This document shows positions 6,206 through 14,055 of a stretch of DNA of 14,602 nt, piece after piece. This DNA comes from Gammaproteobacteria bacterium. Its GTDB lineage: Bacteria > Pseudomonadota > Gammaproteobacteria > SZUA-229. The DNA lies in the NCBI GenBank assembly GCA_011321985.1, contig DROB01000110.1, forward strand, positions 1 to 14,602, in the 5' to 3' direction. A program made the translations under genes and the position numbers. The notes under the pieces were generated by a model. It had not been told where the DNA came from. It ran no database searches and was given only the letters and a program-made list of their open reading frames with translations. Every line of letters begins with the position of its first letter. Position 1 is the first letter of the stretch.

Positions 6206-7534
6206 ATGTCTGAAATGACACCCAGAGAAATTGTCCAGGAACTGGATAAACACATCGTCGGTCAGAATGATGCCAAGCGCGCGGTTGCCATCGCACTGCG
6301 TAATCGCTGGCGACGGATGCAGGTCGATGAGACGTTACGCAATGAGATTACGCCCAAAAATATATTGATGATCGGTCCGACGGGTGTCGGTAAGACAGAG
6401 ATCGCTCGTCGCCTCGCTCATCTGGCGAATGCACCTTTCGTTAAAGTCGAAGCAACAAAATTTACCGAAGTGGGCTATGTTGGTCGTGAAGTTGATTCGA
6501 TAATACGCGATCTTGTCGACATGTCGATAAAAACAACACGTGAACAGGAAATGGCAAAAGTTCGTCATTTAGCCGAAGAAGCGGCGGAAGAACGTATTTT
6601 AGATGCATTATTGCCGCCTGCGCGAAATGAGTTTGGTGAACCCGAAGATGATAATGAGGGCACGGCACGACTACGCTTCAGAGAGAAATTACGCAATGGT
6701 GAGCTGGATACGAAAGAAATTGAGATGGAAGTGATGGCAGCACCGGTGGGCGTAGAGATCATGGCACCGCCGGGTATGGAAGAGATGACTTCGCAGCTGC
6801 AGGGTATGTTTCAGAATATGGGCAGTGACCGGAAAAAAACCAGCAAGATGCGCATATCGAAAGCCCGCAAAGTGATACTCGATGAAGAAGCGGGCAAACT
6901 GCTAAAGGAAGATGAGTTAAAGGCCCGCGCTGTCGAAAATGCCGAGCAGAATGGTATCGTTTTTATCGATGAGATCGATAAAGTCGCAAAGCGTGCGGAG
7001 AGTGGCGGTGCGGATGTTTCGCGTGAAGGAGTGCAGCGAGACCTGCTACCCCTGGTCGAAGGTTGCACCGTGACCACCAAGTACGGCATGGTTAAGACGG
7101 ACCATATTTTATTCATCGCTTCCGGTGCTTTTCACCTGACCAAACCCAGTGACCTCATCCCCGAGCTACAGGGCCGCCTGCCGATACGTGTCGAGTTGTC
7201 CGCATTAAATGCGGAGGATTTTGAACGTATATTGACTGAGCCCGATGCCGCATTAACGGTACAATATAAAGCCTTGATGAAAACAGAAGGCTTAAGTCTC
7301 GCGTTTACGGAAGACGGAGTGAAGCAGATAGCAAAATCAGCCTTCGATGTTAATGAGAATGCTGAAAATATAGGTGCACGCCGCCTGCATACCATCATGG
7401 AGCGGTTGCTCGAAGAAATTTCCTATTCTGCACCGGATCAGTCCGGGGAGTCGGTAACGATCGATGCTGAATATGTGAATAACAGTTTAACCGAGTTAGT
7501 CGAGAACGAAGATCTGAGTCGCTATATTTTATAG
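6206..7534 (+). CDS. hslU: ATP-dependent protease ATPase subunit HslU (ClpY)
   Basis: AAA+ unfoldase that feeds substrates to HslV. It has 442 residues, the usual length. Walker A is GPTGVGKT (57-64), the pore loop GYVG is at 90-93, and Walker B IVFIDEID is at 251-258. R324 in LQGRLPIRVEL is the probable arginine finger, and NIGARRLHT (388-396) carries sensor 2. The charged intermediate I-domain lies between about residues 110 and 230. The C-terminus LSRYIL is the tail that docks into HslV pockets. An AAGAAGG ribosome binding site (6189-6195) sits 10 nt before the ATG. It follows hslV directly, and DUF971 begins 26 nt after its stop. All catalytic elements are present. Confidence 0.98.
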   Translation: MSEMTPREIVQELDKHIVGQNDAKRAVAIALRNRWRRMQVDETLRNEITPKNILMIGPTGVGKTEIARRLAHLANAPFVKVEATKFTEVGYVGREVDSIIRDLVDMSIKTTREQEMAKVRHLAEEAAEERILDALLPPARNEFGEPEDDNEGTARLRFREKLRNGELDTKEIEMEVMAAPVGVEIMAPPGMEEMTSQLQGMFQNMGSDRKKTSKMRISKARKVILDEEAGKLLKEDELKARAVENAEQNGIVFIDEIDKVAKRAESGGADVSREGVQRDLLPLVEGCTVTTKYGMVKTDHILFIASGAFHLTKPSDLIPELQGRLPIRVELSALNAEDFERILTEPDAALTVQYKALMKTEGLSLAFTEDGVKQIAKSAFDVNENAENIGARRLHTIMERLLEEISYSAPDQSGESVTIDAEYVNNSLTELVENEDLSRYIL

Positions 7535-7560
7535 AGCCGCACTTAACACAGAGATAAATA

Positions 7561-7920
7561 ATGTCAAAACCCATCAATATAAATCTACACCAGAAAAGCC
7601 GCGTATTAGAAGTTGAGTATGAAGACGGAGCTGTACACCAGCTGCCCTGTGAATATCTGCGTGTGTATTCACCCTCGGCGGAAGTGACGGGTCACGGTCC
7701 GGGTCAGGAGATCCTGCAGCTAAACAAGGAAGAAGTGACTATCGAATCGATTGAACCGCAGGGTAACTATGCACTGAAATTTATTTTTGATGATAAACAT
7801 GATACCGGCCTGTATACCTGGGAGTATCTGTATGAGCTGGGTGATACTTATGAGGCCAGGTGGCAGGACTACCTGGACAGATTAAAAGCCGCCGGGCATG
7901 AACGTAGAAAAATAGATTAA
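7561..7920 (+). CDS. DUF971 protein (gamma-butyrobetaine hydroxylase-like N-terminal domain)
   Basis: A 119-residue single-domain protein matching the DUF971 / GBBH-like N-terminal family. Typical segments are LEVEYEDGAVHQLPCEYLRVYSPSAEVTGHG (16-46), with one Cys that in eukaryotic relatives helps bind metal, and GNYALKFIFDDKHDTGLYTWEYL (68-90). The domain is also found at the N-terminus of eukaryotic carnitine-synthesis dioxygenases, but here there is no dioxygenase domain, so that activity should not be inferred. The function of the stand-alone bacterial form is not established. The gene sits 26 nt behind hslU, a neighbourhood seen in other Gammaproteobacteria, and is probably the last gene of the hslVU transcript. 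No signal peptide. The short upstream GAGATAAATA is a weak ribosome binding site. Confidence 0.9.
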   Translation: MSKPININLHQKSRVLEVEYEDGAVHQLPCEYLRVYSPSAEVTGHGPGQEILQLNKEEVTIESIEPQGNYALKFIFDDKHDTGLYTWEYLYELGDTYEARWQDYLDRLKAAGHERRKID

Positions 7921-7924
7921 TAAT

Positions 7925-7970
7925 TCCTGTCCACAGGTGGATGCGGATAGCTCGATCAGGCATGACAGGA
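7925..7970 (+). repeat. Nested inverted repeats between DUF971 and ubiE
   Basis: The outer arms TCCTGTC (7925-7931) and GACAGGA (7964-7970) are perfectly complementary. Inside them ATGC (7941-7944) pairs with GCAT (7960-7963), and GAT (7946-7948) with ATC (7955-7957), closing a 6-nt loop. The left side also carries a 9-nt bulge that can itself pair (CCAC with GTGG), and CCTGT-CC-ACAGG forms an alternative small palindrome. There is no following T-run, so it is not a classical terminator. It may be a leader structure for ubiE, an mRNA 3' end, or an operator. Confidence 0.45.
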
Positions 7971-8043
7971 CTAACAGAGTGCGATCTCTTTGAATATGAG
8001 ACAGGGCATCTATCGGTGTTCATCTATGGATGAAGATAATAAC

Positions 8044-8790
8044 ATGACAAAAAAAGAAACCCACTTCGGTTATAAGACAGTAGACGAAAATGCAAAGGAA
8101 GGCATGGTCGCAGGTGTGTTCGATTCGGTCGCCAGTAAATATGACATCATGAATGATGTCATGTCATTCGGTGTGCACCGTATCTGGAAAAAAATTGCCA
8201 TGCAACACACCGGCCTGAGGCCGGGAGATATGGCTCTGGATGTCGCAGGGGGCACCGGTGATTTAACCATGCAGATGTCGAAGCAGGTTGGACCGACAGG
8301 AAAAATCATCATCTCAGATATCAATGCGGCTATGCTGGAAGAGGGGCGTAAACGGCTACTCGATAAAGGTTATGCGGGTAATATCGGTTTCGTCGAAGCC
8401 AATGCAGAGGCGCTGCCATTCGAAGACAATCAGTTCGACTGTATAACCATCGCCTTCGGTTTACGGAATGTGACGCATCAGGATAAAGCGCTGCAATCGA
8501 TGTTCCGTGTATTAAAACCCGGTGGTCGGCTGCTGGTCCTGGAGTTTTCAAAGCCGGTGGTACCCGGTCTGGATAAAATTTATGATTTTTATTCATTTAA
8601 TATCTTACCGAAGATGGGTAAGTTAATCGCGAATGATGAGGAGAGCTATCGTTATCTGGCAGAGTCTATACGTATGCACCCAGCTCAGGAAACCTTGAAA
8701 CAGATGATGAAAGATGCCGGGTTCGAGCGATGCACCTATCATAATATGACAGGTGGCATCGTGGCACTGCATAAAGGATTTAAGCTCTGA
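8044..8790 (+). CDS. ubiE: Ubiquinone/menaquinone biosynthesis C-methyltransferase UbiE
   Basis: Class I SAM methyltransferase that makes the C-methylation step of ubiquinone (and of menaquinone where that is made). The hallmarks are THFGYKTV, VFDSVASKYDIMNDVMSFGVHRIWK, the SAM-binding LDVAGGTGDL (about 65-74), ANAEALPFEDNQFDCITIAFGLRNVTHQDKAL, FRVLKPGGRLLVLEFSKP, ESYRYLAESIRMHP and the C-terminal GGIVALHKGFKL. The ATG at 8044 (248 residues) has GAAG 8 nt upstream. An in-frame ATG at 8026 would give 254 residues and one at 7996 would give 264. Family N-termini of 10-13 residues before the FG motif fit 8044 or 8026 about equally. ubiJ follows 29 nt later. Cytoplasmic, associating with the membrane-linked quinone synthesis complex. 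Confidence 0.97.
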   Translation: MTKKETHFGYKTVDENAKEGMVAGVFDSVASKYDIMNDVMSFGVHRIWKKIAMQHTGLRPGDMALDVAGGTGDLTMQMSKQVGPTGKIIISDINAAMLEEGRKRLLDKGYAGNIGFVEANAEALPFEDNQFDCITIAFGLRNVTHQDKALQSMFRVLKPGGRLLVLEFSKPVVPGLDKIYDFYSFNILPKMGKLIANDEESYRYLAESIRMHPAQETLKQMMKDAGFERCTYHNMTGGIVALHKGFKL

Positions 8791-8819
8791 TGGCATCTGA
8801 TTAAAGTTACCGCTTACCT

Positions 8820-9410
8820 ATGTTAATTCTCGAGACAGCGATAAATCGGTACCTGGCACTGGACCCTGAAATGCTGGAAAAACTGGCTGTCTTCGAAGGC
8901 AAAGTGATCAAGATGGAAGTCACAGGGTTAGGCCGGGCACTGTATCTGCTCCCGGATAAAAGAGGGATGCGGGTCGTTACCGAATATGAAGGAGACAGTG
9001 ATACCACCTTGCGAGGGTCGGTGTTGTCACTCTTTAAAATGGGACTGACATCAGATACTGCCGCACTGCTATTAAGAGGAGAGGTCGAGATTACTGGCGA
9101 TACTCGTCTGGGCCATCAGTTTAAAAGTGTATTTAAGCAGATGGATATCGACTGGTCTGAACCACTGGCAGATCTGGTCGGTGATGGTATCGCCTTCCAG
9201 CTACACCGGGCAGGGCAACGATTCGGTCAGTGGGCCAGACATAGCGCCAGGTCATTCTCTGATAGCACCAGCGAATACCTACAGGAAGAGAGTCGTGACG
9301 TGGTGACAGAAACAGAGTTAAATATCTTTAACGATGCGGTCGATCGACTAAGGGATGATGTTGACCGGTTACAGAAAAAGATACAGTCGTTGCAGGTAAA
9401 ACAGGACTAA
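8820..9410 (+). CDS. ubiJ: Ubiquinone biosynthesis accessory factor UbiJ (SCP2 domain)
   Basis: Lipid-binding accessory protein of the soluble ubiquinone-biosynthesis complex, expected to hold hydrophobic intermediates for the Ubi enzymes. It has 196 residues, close to E. coli UbiJ (201). The SCP2 sterol-carrier-like domain spans about residues 15-115 (MLEKLAVFEGKVIKMEVTG, RGSVLSLFKMG, LLRGEVEITGDTRLGHQF). After a linker, the C-terminal helix NDAVDRLRDDVDRLQKKIQSLQ (171-192) is a likely coiled coil. The sequence alone is not strongly conserved, but the position between ubiE and ubiB makes the call firm. The ATG at 8820 has no good ribosome binding site, so translation may be coupled to ubiE. 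Confidence 0.93.
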   Translation: MLILETAINRYLALDPEMLEKLAVFEGKVIKMEVTGLGRALYLLPDKRGMRVVTEYEGDSDTTLRGSVLSLFKMGLTSDTAALLLRGEVEITGDTRLGHQFKSVFKQMDIDWSEPLADLVGDGIAFQLHRAGQRFGQWARHSARSFSDSTSEYLQEESRDVVTETELNIFNDAVDRLRDDVDRLQKKIQSLQVKQD

Positions 9411-9432
9411 CCCAGAGATGAAGCCAATATAA

Positions 9433-11091
9433 ATGCCTATATTAACGCCCGGCCAATTTTTTAGAATGTTACGTATCAACTGGGTGCTGATGCGTCATGG
9501 TCTTGATGATATCGTTTTTACAACACACCTGTTTCGACCCTTTCGGTTTATCATCTATATCTTCCCCTGGAACTGGTTCCGTCGTAAACGTAAACCGCGA
9601 GCGGTTCGTATGCGTGAAGCACTGGAGGATCTCGGTCCCATCTTTATTAAGTTCGGACAGATGTTGTCGACCAGACGCGATCTTCTGGCGGATGATATCG
9701 CGGATGAATTACAAAAGCTGCAGGATGCCGTTCCCGAGTTTTCTGGAGAACAGGCAAAAACGATAATCGAGAAGGCTTTTGGTGAAAATGTCGCAGAGCT
9801 GTTTGATACCTTTGATGAGCAACCACTGGCATCTGCCTCTATCGCACAGGTGCATGCCGCGGTCCTGAAAACAGGCGAGGATGTCGTCGTCAAAGTGCTT
9901 CGCCCTGACATACTGCCGGTAATCAAACGCGACATCTCGCTCCTGTATATCATTGCTGAACTGGCGGCGAAATATTCTTCACAGCTGCGCCGTCTGCGTC
10001 CCGTCGAGGTGATCGAAGAATACGAAAAGACCATCCTGGATGAACTTGATCTGTTACGTGAGGCGGCGAACGCCAGCCAGTTGCGGCGAAACTTTGAAGG
10101 TTCGGATGATCTATATGTTCCGGAGATCTACTGGGACTTCGTGCGTAAAAATGTCCTCGTCATGGAAAGGATCTACGGTACCCCGATACGCGATACAGAC
10201 TCTTTACGACAACAGGGTACGGACATGGAGCGACTGGCTGCGATGGGTGTCGAAATATTTTTTACCCAGGTCTTCTCGCATAATTTTTTCCATGCAGACA
10301 TGCACCCGGGTAATATCTTTGTCGATACAGAAAAACCGGAGGCACCTAAATATATCGCGGTTGATTTTGGCATCATGGGCACACTCAGCCAGACAGATAA
10401 ACGTTATCTTGCTGAAAATTTTCTGGCTTTTTTCCAACGTGATTATTATAAGGTAGCCAAACTACATGTGGAATCAGGCTGGGTGCCTTCTGATACGCGT
10501 GTCGATGAATTTGAATCAGCCATACGCAGCGTGTGCGAACCCATATTCGAGAGGCCCTTGAAAGAGATCTCGTTCGGGCAATTATTATTGCGGTTATTTC
10601 AGACCGCACGCCGGTTTAATATGGAAGTGCAGCCACAGCTGGTCCTGTTACAGAAGACCTTGTTGAATATCGAGGGTCTGGGGAGACAGCTATATCCGGA
10701 CCTCGACCTGTGGAAAACAGCAAAACCATTCCTGGAGCGCTGGATGGAAGAACAGGTCGGTGTGCGGGCGCTGTTGAGAAATCTTAAAGATGACCTGCCG
10801 TACCTCATCGAAAAAATGCCGGAGATGCCGGGCCTTATCTACAAGAGCCTGAAAGAACAGGCAGGCGGTGAGCATCATTCGAAACAGATAGAAGAGATAC
10901 AGAAGCTTCGTGATGAATTAAATCAGGACCATCAGCGTACGCAGTCCGTCATCACGGGGTCTGCCCTGTTAATAGCGGCATCGGTGATATACGCGGTCGT
11001 CGATACGGTCCCCGTTCTGGGCGCACCCCTGATGTCATGGATCGCTGCCGGTACGGGTTCGTTGTTCATACTCTACGGATTTAGAAGATAG
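9433..11091 (+). CDS. ubiB: Probable protein kinase/ATPase UbiB
   Basis: Membrane-anchored member of the UbiB/ADCK atypical kinase family, required for ubiquinone synthesis, probably as an ATPase that helps extract lipid intermediates from the membrane. It has 552 residues, as expected. The KxGQ motif is KFGQ (73-76) in FIKFGQMLSTRRDLL. The A-rich loop is ASASIAQVH (133-141), K154 is the nucleotide-binding lysine in VVVKVLRPDI, HADMHPGN (287-294) is the catalytic loop and DFG (311-313) the metal-binding motif. Two C-terminal transmembrane helices lie at about 508-524 and 531-549, and a basic patch FRRKRKPR precedes the kinase-like core. It starts 22 nt after ubiJ and ends the ubiE-ubiJ-ubiB unit. 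The ligands and the membrane anchor are all present. Confidence 0.97.
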   Translation: MPILTPGQFFRMLRINWVLMRHGLDDIVFTTHLFRPFRFIIYIFPWNWFRRKRKPRAVRMREALEDLGPIFIKFGQMLSTRRDLLADDIADELQKLQDAVPEFSGEQAKTIIEKAFGENVAELFDTFDEQPLASASIAQVHAAVLKTGEDVVVKVLRPDILPVIKRDISLLYIIAELAAKYSSQLRRLRPVEVIEEYEKTILDELDLLREAANASQLRRNFEGSDDLYVPEIYWDFVRKNVLVMERIYGTPIRDTDSLRQQGTDMERLAAMGVEIFFTQVFSHNFFHADMHPGNIFVDTEKPEAPKYIAVDFGIMGTLSQTDKRYLAENFLAFFQRDYYKVAKLHVESGWVPSDTRVDEFESAIRSVCEPIFERPLKEISFGQLLLRLFQTARRFNMEVQPQLVLLQKTLLNIEGLGRQLYPDLDLWKTAKPFLERWMEEQVGVRALLRNLKDDLPYLIEKMPEMPGLIYKSLKEQAGGEHHSKQIEEIQKLRDELNQDHQRTQSVITGSALLIAASVIYAVVDTVPVLGAPLMSWIAAGTGSLFILYGFRR

Positions 11092-11112
11092 CTGATTGAC
11101 GAGATCGTGCAT

Positions 11113-13959
11113 ATGAAGAAATGGATCTTTTTATTCTTATGCTGTTTTTTCATAACTTCAGGTAAAAACGCTTTTGCTGTAGACCCCGACCTGAACTGGA
11201 AAACGATGGAGAGCGAACACCTATACGTCCATTATGATGATAGCAATAAAGCACTGGCTGAACGGGTTATCGCCATCGCTGAAGCCGCACACCAACGTCT
11301 CACGGCAGAGCTGAACTGGTACCCTGTAGAAAAAACCCACATCGTGCTCAGTGATGAGACGGACCAGCCTAATGGTTTTGCAACACCGATTTTTTTCAAT
11401 CGTACAGTCCTGTTCGTGGCACCACCTACCAGCATAAATACGCTGGAAGATTTTGATGACTGGCTGACGACATTGATCGTGCATGAATACACACATATCA
11501 TCCATCTGGATAAAAGTGCGGGTTCACCGGAGTATCTGAGAAATATATTCGGTCGGTTTCTGTTCCTGTTTCCTAATATCTTTCAACCACCCTGGATCCT
11601 CGAGGGCCTGGCTACCCATAAAGAGACCGATGCGAAACGGGGTGTCGGACGTGGGCAGAGTACCCTGTTCGCTTCGATGATGCGAGAGGAGGTCGCCGAA
11701 GGATTACAGCCGATCTCACATGTCAATCTTCCGGTGACGACCTGGCCTGCAGGAACCACACGTTATCTATATGGCGTATATTTTATGACGTTCATCTCGG
11801 AGAAATACGGAGAAGATAAATTACAGCAGTGGGTAGAAGAATACAGTAATAATTTACTGCCTTTTCTTATCAATACCAATGCATACAAAACATTCGGTAA
11901 AAATCTAACGCCATTATGGAAGGAGTATCAGCAGTGGTTGAAGGAGAAATTTCAACCACAGATAGACGCGATCACTGCAGGAGGTATACACGAGGGCACG
12001 CAGTTTTCAGAACAGGCTTACAGGACGGGTTCGGTACAGAGTATCGCAAGAGCCGGTGTCGAAGAGGTCTATTATGTGCAGAACGGGGGTTATAAAAGAG
12101 CCAGTCTGATCCATGTTGATGGCAAGGGTAAAAAAGAGACCCTGTCAGAGTTAAACGGTAGTGCGGAACTGGATGTACATGCCGTTTCAGGTCTGTTACT
12201 TACACAAAATGAATCCTGTAATTTTTACACGGTATACAGTGATATATATCGATACGATGAAAAGGATAAAAAGTTACAACGTCTGACTTTCTGTGGGCGT
12301 TATCTATTTGCTCGATGGCATCCTGATGGTAAGCAGATCATCGCGGTCCACCATGCGGCCAGTAGATTTGAATTACAGTTGCTGGATGAGAGAGCAAACT
12401 TGAAAGAGGTCCTGTGGCGGGCAGATGATGGAGAGATCATCGGACAGATAGATGTATCACCTGATGGTAGTTCAGTCGTTGCTTCTCTCTGGCGTAAGGC
12501 TGATGGCTGGAATATCGAAGTGTTTGATATAGCAGAGAGACAGTGGGGAAAAATCACACATGGCACCAGTATCGCTGCTTATCCACAATATACTCAGGAT
12601 GGGGATATCCTGTTCACTATGGAGGCTGACGGGGTCTATAACTTGCACCGTTATGAGAAGGCGACAGGAAACATCGAGCAACTGACCAATCTTCTCGGCG
12701 GTGCATTTCAGTCCAGTCAGGCAGTAGCCGGGGGGCCGATCTATTACACAGGGTATAGTGCACAAGGCTTTGCAGTCTATAAACTGAGCCAGGATAAAAA
12801 AGAGGAATGGCTACCTGCGAGTCGCTCCGTAAAACATAGCGATGATAAGCTGCTGCAGTTAATTGATTATACGATTACACCGCACAAGCAGCGAGACTAC
12901 TCGGCATCATCGAGCCTGGCCCCACGATGGTGGTTTCCGGAGCTCGCATTTAGCGAACAGCGGTCTCAATTTGGTCTTACCACGGCGGGGTCAGATGCCC
13001 TGGCTATCCATAATTATTTTTTGAGTGCCAGTTACGATACAGCGTTAGACAAACCCGCAGCCAGTATCAGTTATGCTTATGCTGGCCGTTATTTTTTATC
13101 GGCAGCCCGGCTGAATGAGTTGTTGCTCGATGACCAGGGTGGACTTAGCCGGATAGCCAAACGTGATGTATTGAGTGCCGTGCTGGCACTGCACAAACGC
13201 CGCATACAGACACAATCTGATCTGTTATTTAGTTTGATCTACGATAATACGGCGGATGTCAGTCTGATAAAGGGTGCGCCGCGGAGTAATTTTGAAGATC
13301 ATCTCCTGGGAGTGGCGTGGTTATATAACACGGCAGTCAGCAATCCGTTATCGATCAGTTTGAATGATGGATTTAATCTGCGTCTGGTGGCAGAAGACAG
13401 TGACCTGCTGGATTCGGATTTCACCGGACAGATCTATACACTCGACTGGCGACAATACATAAGAACAGGCAGAGAAAGCGTGTTCGCATTACGTTTCGTG
13501 CAGGGCTGGGGCAGTGATCAGCCGCGCCCGTTCAGGCTAGGTGGTGAAGGATTTAATCAGGATGCGGTCGGTGTCCTGTTGAACGGGGTGGTTGGCGAAG
13601 GCATCTTTGATCGGCGCAGATATGCCTTGCGTGGTTACAGGGAAGGCCAGCCTCAGTTGCGTGGTCGGCGTGTGCAATTACTGACTGCAGAGTGGCGTTT
13701 CCCCTTTCAACGTATCGAAAGAGGTTTCATGTCACCACCAGCAGGCATCATGCAGTGGTTTGGTACCGTGTTTGCCGAGACTGGAAGCGCATATCAATTT
13801 TCCCCAGAAACCTATTATTCCAGTGCCGGGATAGAGATCAGTGCGGATATCAATCTATTCTATAACCTGATATTACGTACCCGTGCCGGTTATGCCCATG
13901 GCTTTGACCGTGAGATCGGCGATGATCGCCTGTATCTTGAGATCGGCAGCAGCTTTTAG
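11113..13959 (+). CDS. Exported fusion: peptidase-MA-like metalloprotease, beta-propeller, outer-membrane barrel
   Basis: A 948-residue protein (from ATG 11113; a GTG 6 nt earlier would add two residues) with no name I can assign. Residues 1-22 are a Sec signal peptide ending AFA. The first module, to about 290, has HEYTH (124-128) and, 35 residues later, PPWILEGLATHKE with E164. That arrangement resembles the peptidase MA zincins, with H124 and H128 plus E164 as zinc ligands and E125 as the catalytic base. From about 295 to 560 come strand-rich repeats of the TolB/PD40 type (FARWHPDGKQIIAV, IDVSPDGSSVVAS, PQYTQDGDILFTM, GPIYYTGYS). From about 600 to the end is a beta-barrel of alternating strands, with the LRGY motif (839-842) reminiscent of Omp85 proteins and a C-terminal Phe (LYLEIGSSF) used by the BAM machinery. 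The inferred place is the outer membrane with the first two modules in the periplasm. It starts 21 nt after ubiB. Confidence 0.78.
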   Translation: MKKWIFLFLCCFFITSGKNAFAVDPDLNWKTMESEHLYVHYDDSNKALAERVIAIAEAAHQRLTAELNWYPVEKTHIVLSDETDQPNGFATPIFFNRTVLFVAPPTSINTLEDFDDWLTTLIVHEYTHIIHLDKSAGSPEYLRNIFGRFLFLFPNIFQPPWILEGLATHKETDAKRGVGRGQSTLFASMMREEVAEGLQPISHVNLPVTTWPAGTTRYLYGVYFMTFISEKYGEDKLQQWVEEYSNNLLPFLINTNAYKTFGKNLTPLWKEYQQWLKEKFQPQIDAITAGGIHEGTQFSEQAYRTGSVQSIARAGVEEVYYVQNGGYKRASLIHVDGKGKKETLSELNGSAELDVHAVSGLLLTQNESCNFYTVYSDIYRYDEKDKKLQRLTFCGRYLFARWHPDGKQIIAVHHAASRFELQLLDERANLKEVLWRADDGEIIGQIDVSPDGSSVVASLWRKADGWNIEVFDIAERQWGKITHGTSIAAYPQYTQDGDILFTMEADGVYNLHRYEKATGNIEQLTNLLGGAFQSSQAVAGGPIYYTGYSAQGFAVYKLSQDKKEEWLPASRSVKHSDDKLLQLIDYTITPHKQRDYSASSSLAPRWWFPELAFSEQRSQFGLTTAGSDALAIHNYFLSASYDTALDKPAASISYAYAGRYFLSAARLNELLLDDQGGLSRIAKRDVLSAVLALHKRRIQTQSDLLFSLIYDNTADVSLIKGAPRSNFEDHLLGVAWLYNTAVSNPLSISLNDGFNLRLVAEDSDLLDSDFTGQIYTLDWRQYIRTGRESVFALRFVQGWGSDQPRPFRLGGEGFNQDAVGVLLNGVVGEGIFDRRRYALRGYREGQPQLRGRRVQLLTAEWRFPFQRIERGFMSPPAGIMQWFGTVFAETGSAYQFSPETYYSSAGIEISADINLFYNLILRTRAGYAHGFDREIGDDRLYLEIGSSF

Positions 13960-13989
13960 TTGGTCTATTCTGGGATGACACAGTAGAAT
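13960..13989 (+). promoter_or_regulatory. Weak candidate promoter for uvrD
   Basis: TTGGTC (13960-13965) and TAGAAT (13984-13989), spaced by 18 nt, lie right behind the fusion gene stop. ATTCT (13967-13971) and AGAAT (13985-13989) form a small inverted repeat over the same interval. Both matches are moderate. The rest of the 96-bp gap to uvrD is AT-rich with no clear element. Confidence 0.3.
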
Positions 13990-14055
13990 GGGACACAGGT
14001 TCACACTTTTAATTACCCTTAATTTCTATTACATGATGCTTAGCCAAATTATCCG

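Noticed and set aside
7561..7920. Calling the DUF971 gene a gamma-butyrobetaine hydroxylase
   Set aside because: Only the N-terminal-like domain is present; the dioxygenase domain with its iron ligands is absent.
9555..10034. 159-codon open frame on the - strand within ubiB
   Set aside because: Antisense to conserved kinase motifs of ubiB; Ser/Arg-rich translation typical of a shadow frame.
13970..13983. LexA (SOS) box upstream of uvrD
   Set aside because: The CTG and CAG half-sites are 8 bp apart (14 bp in all), not the 10 bp of the usual 16-bp site.
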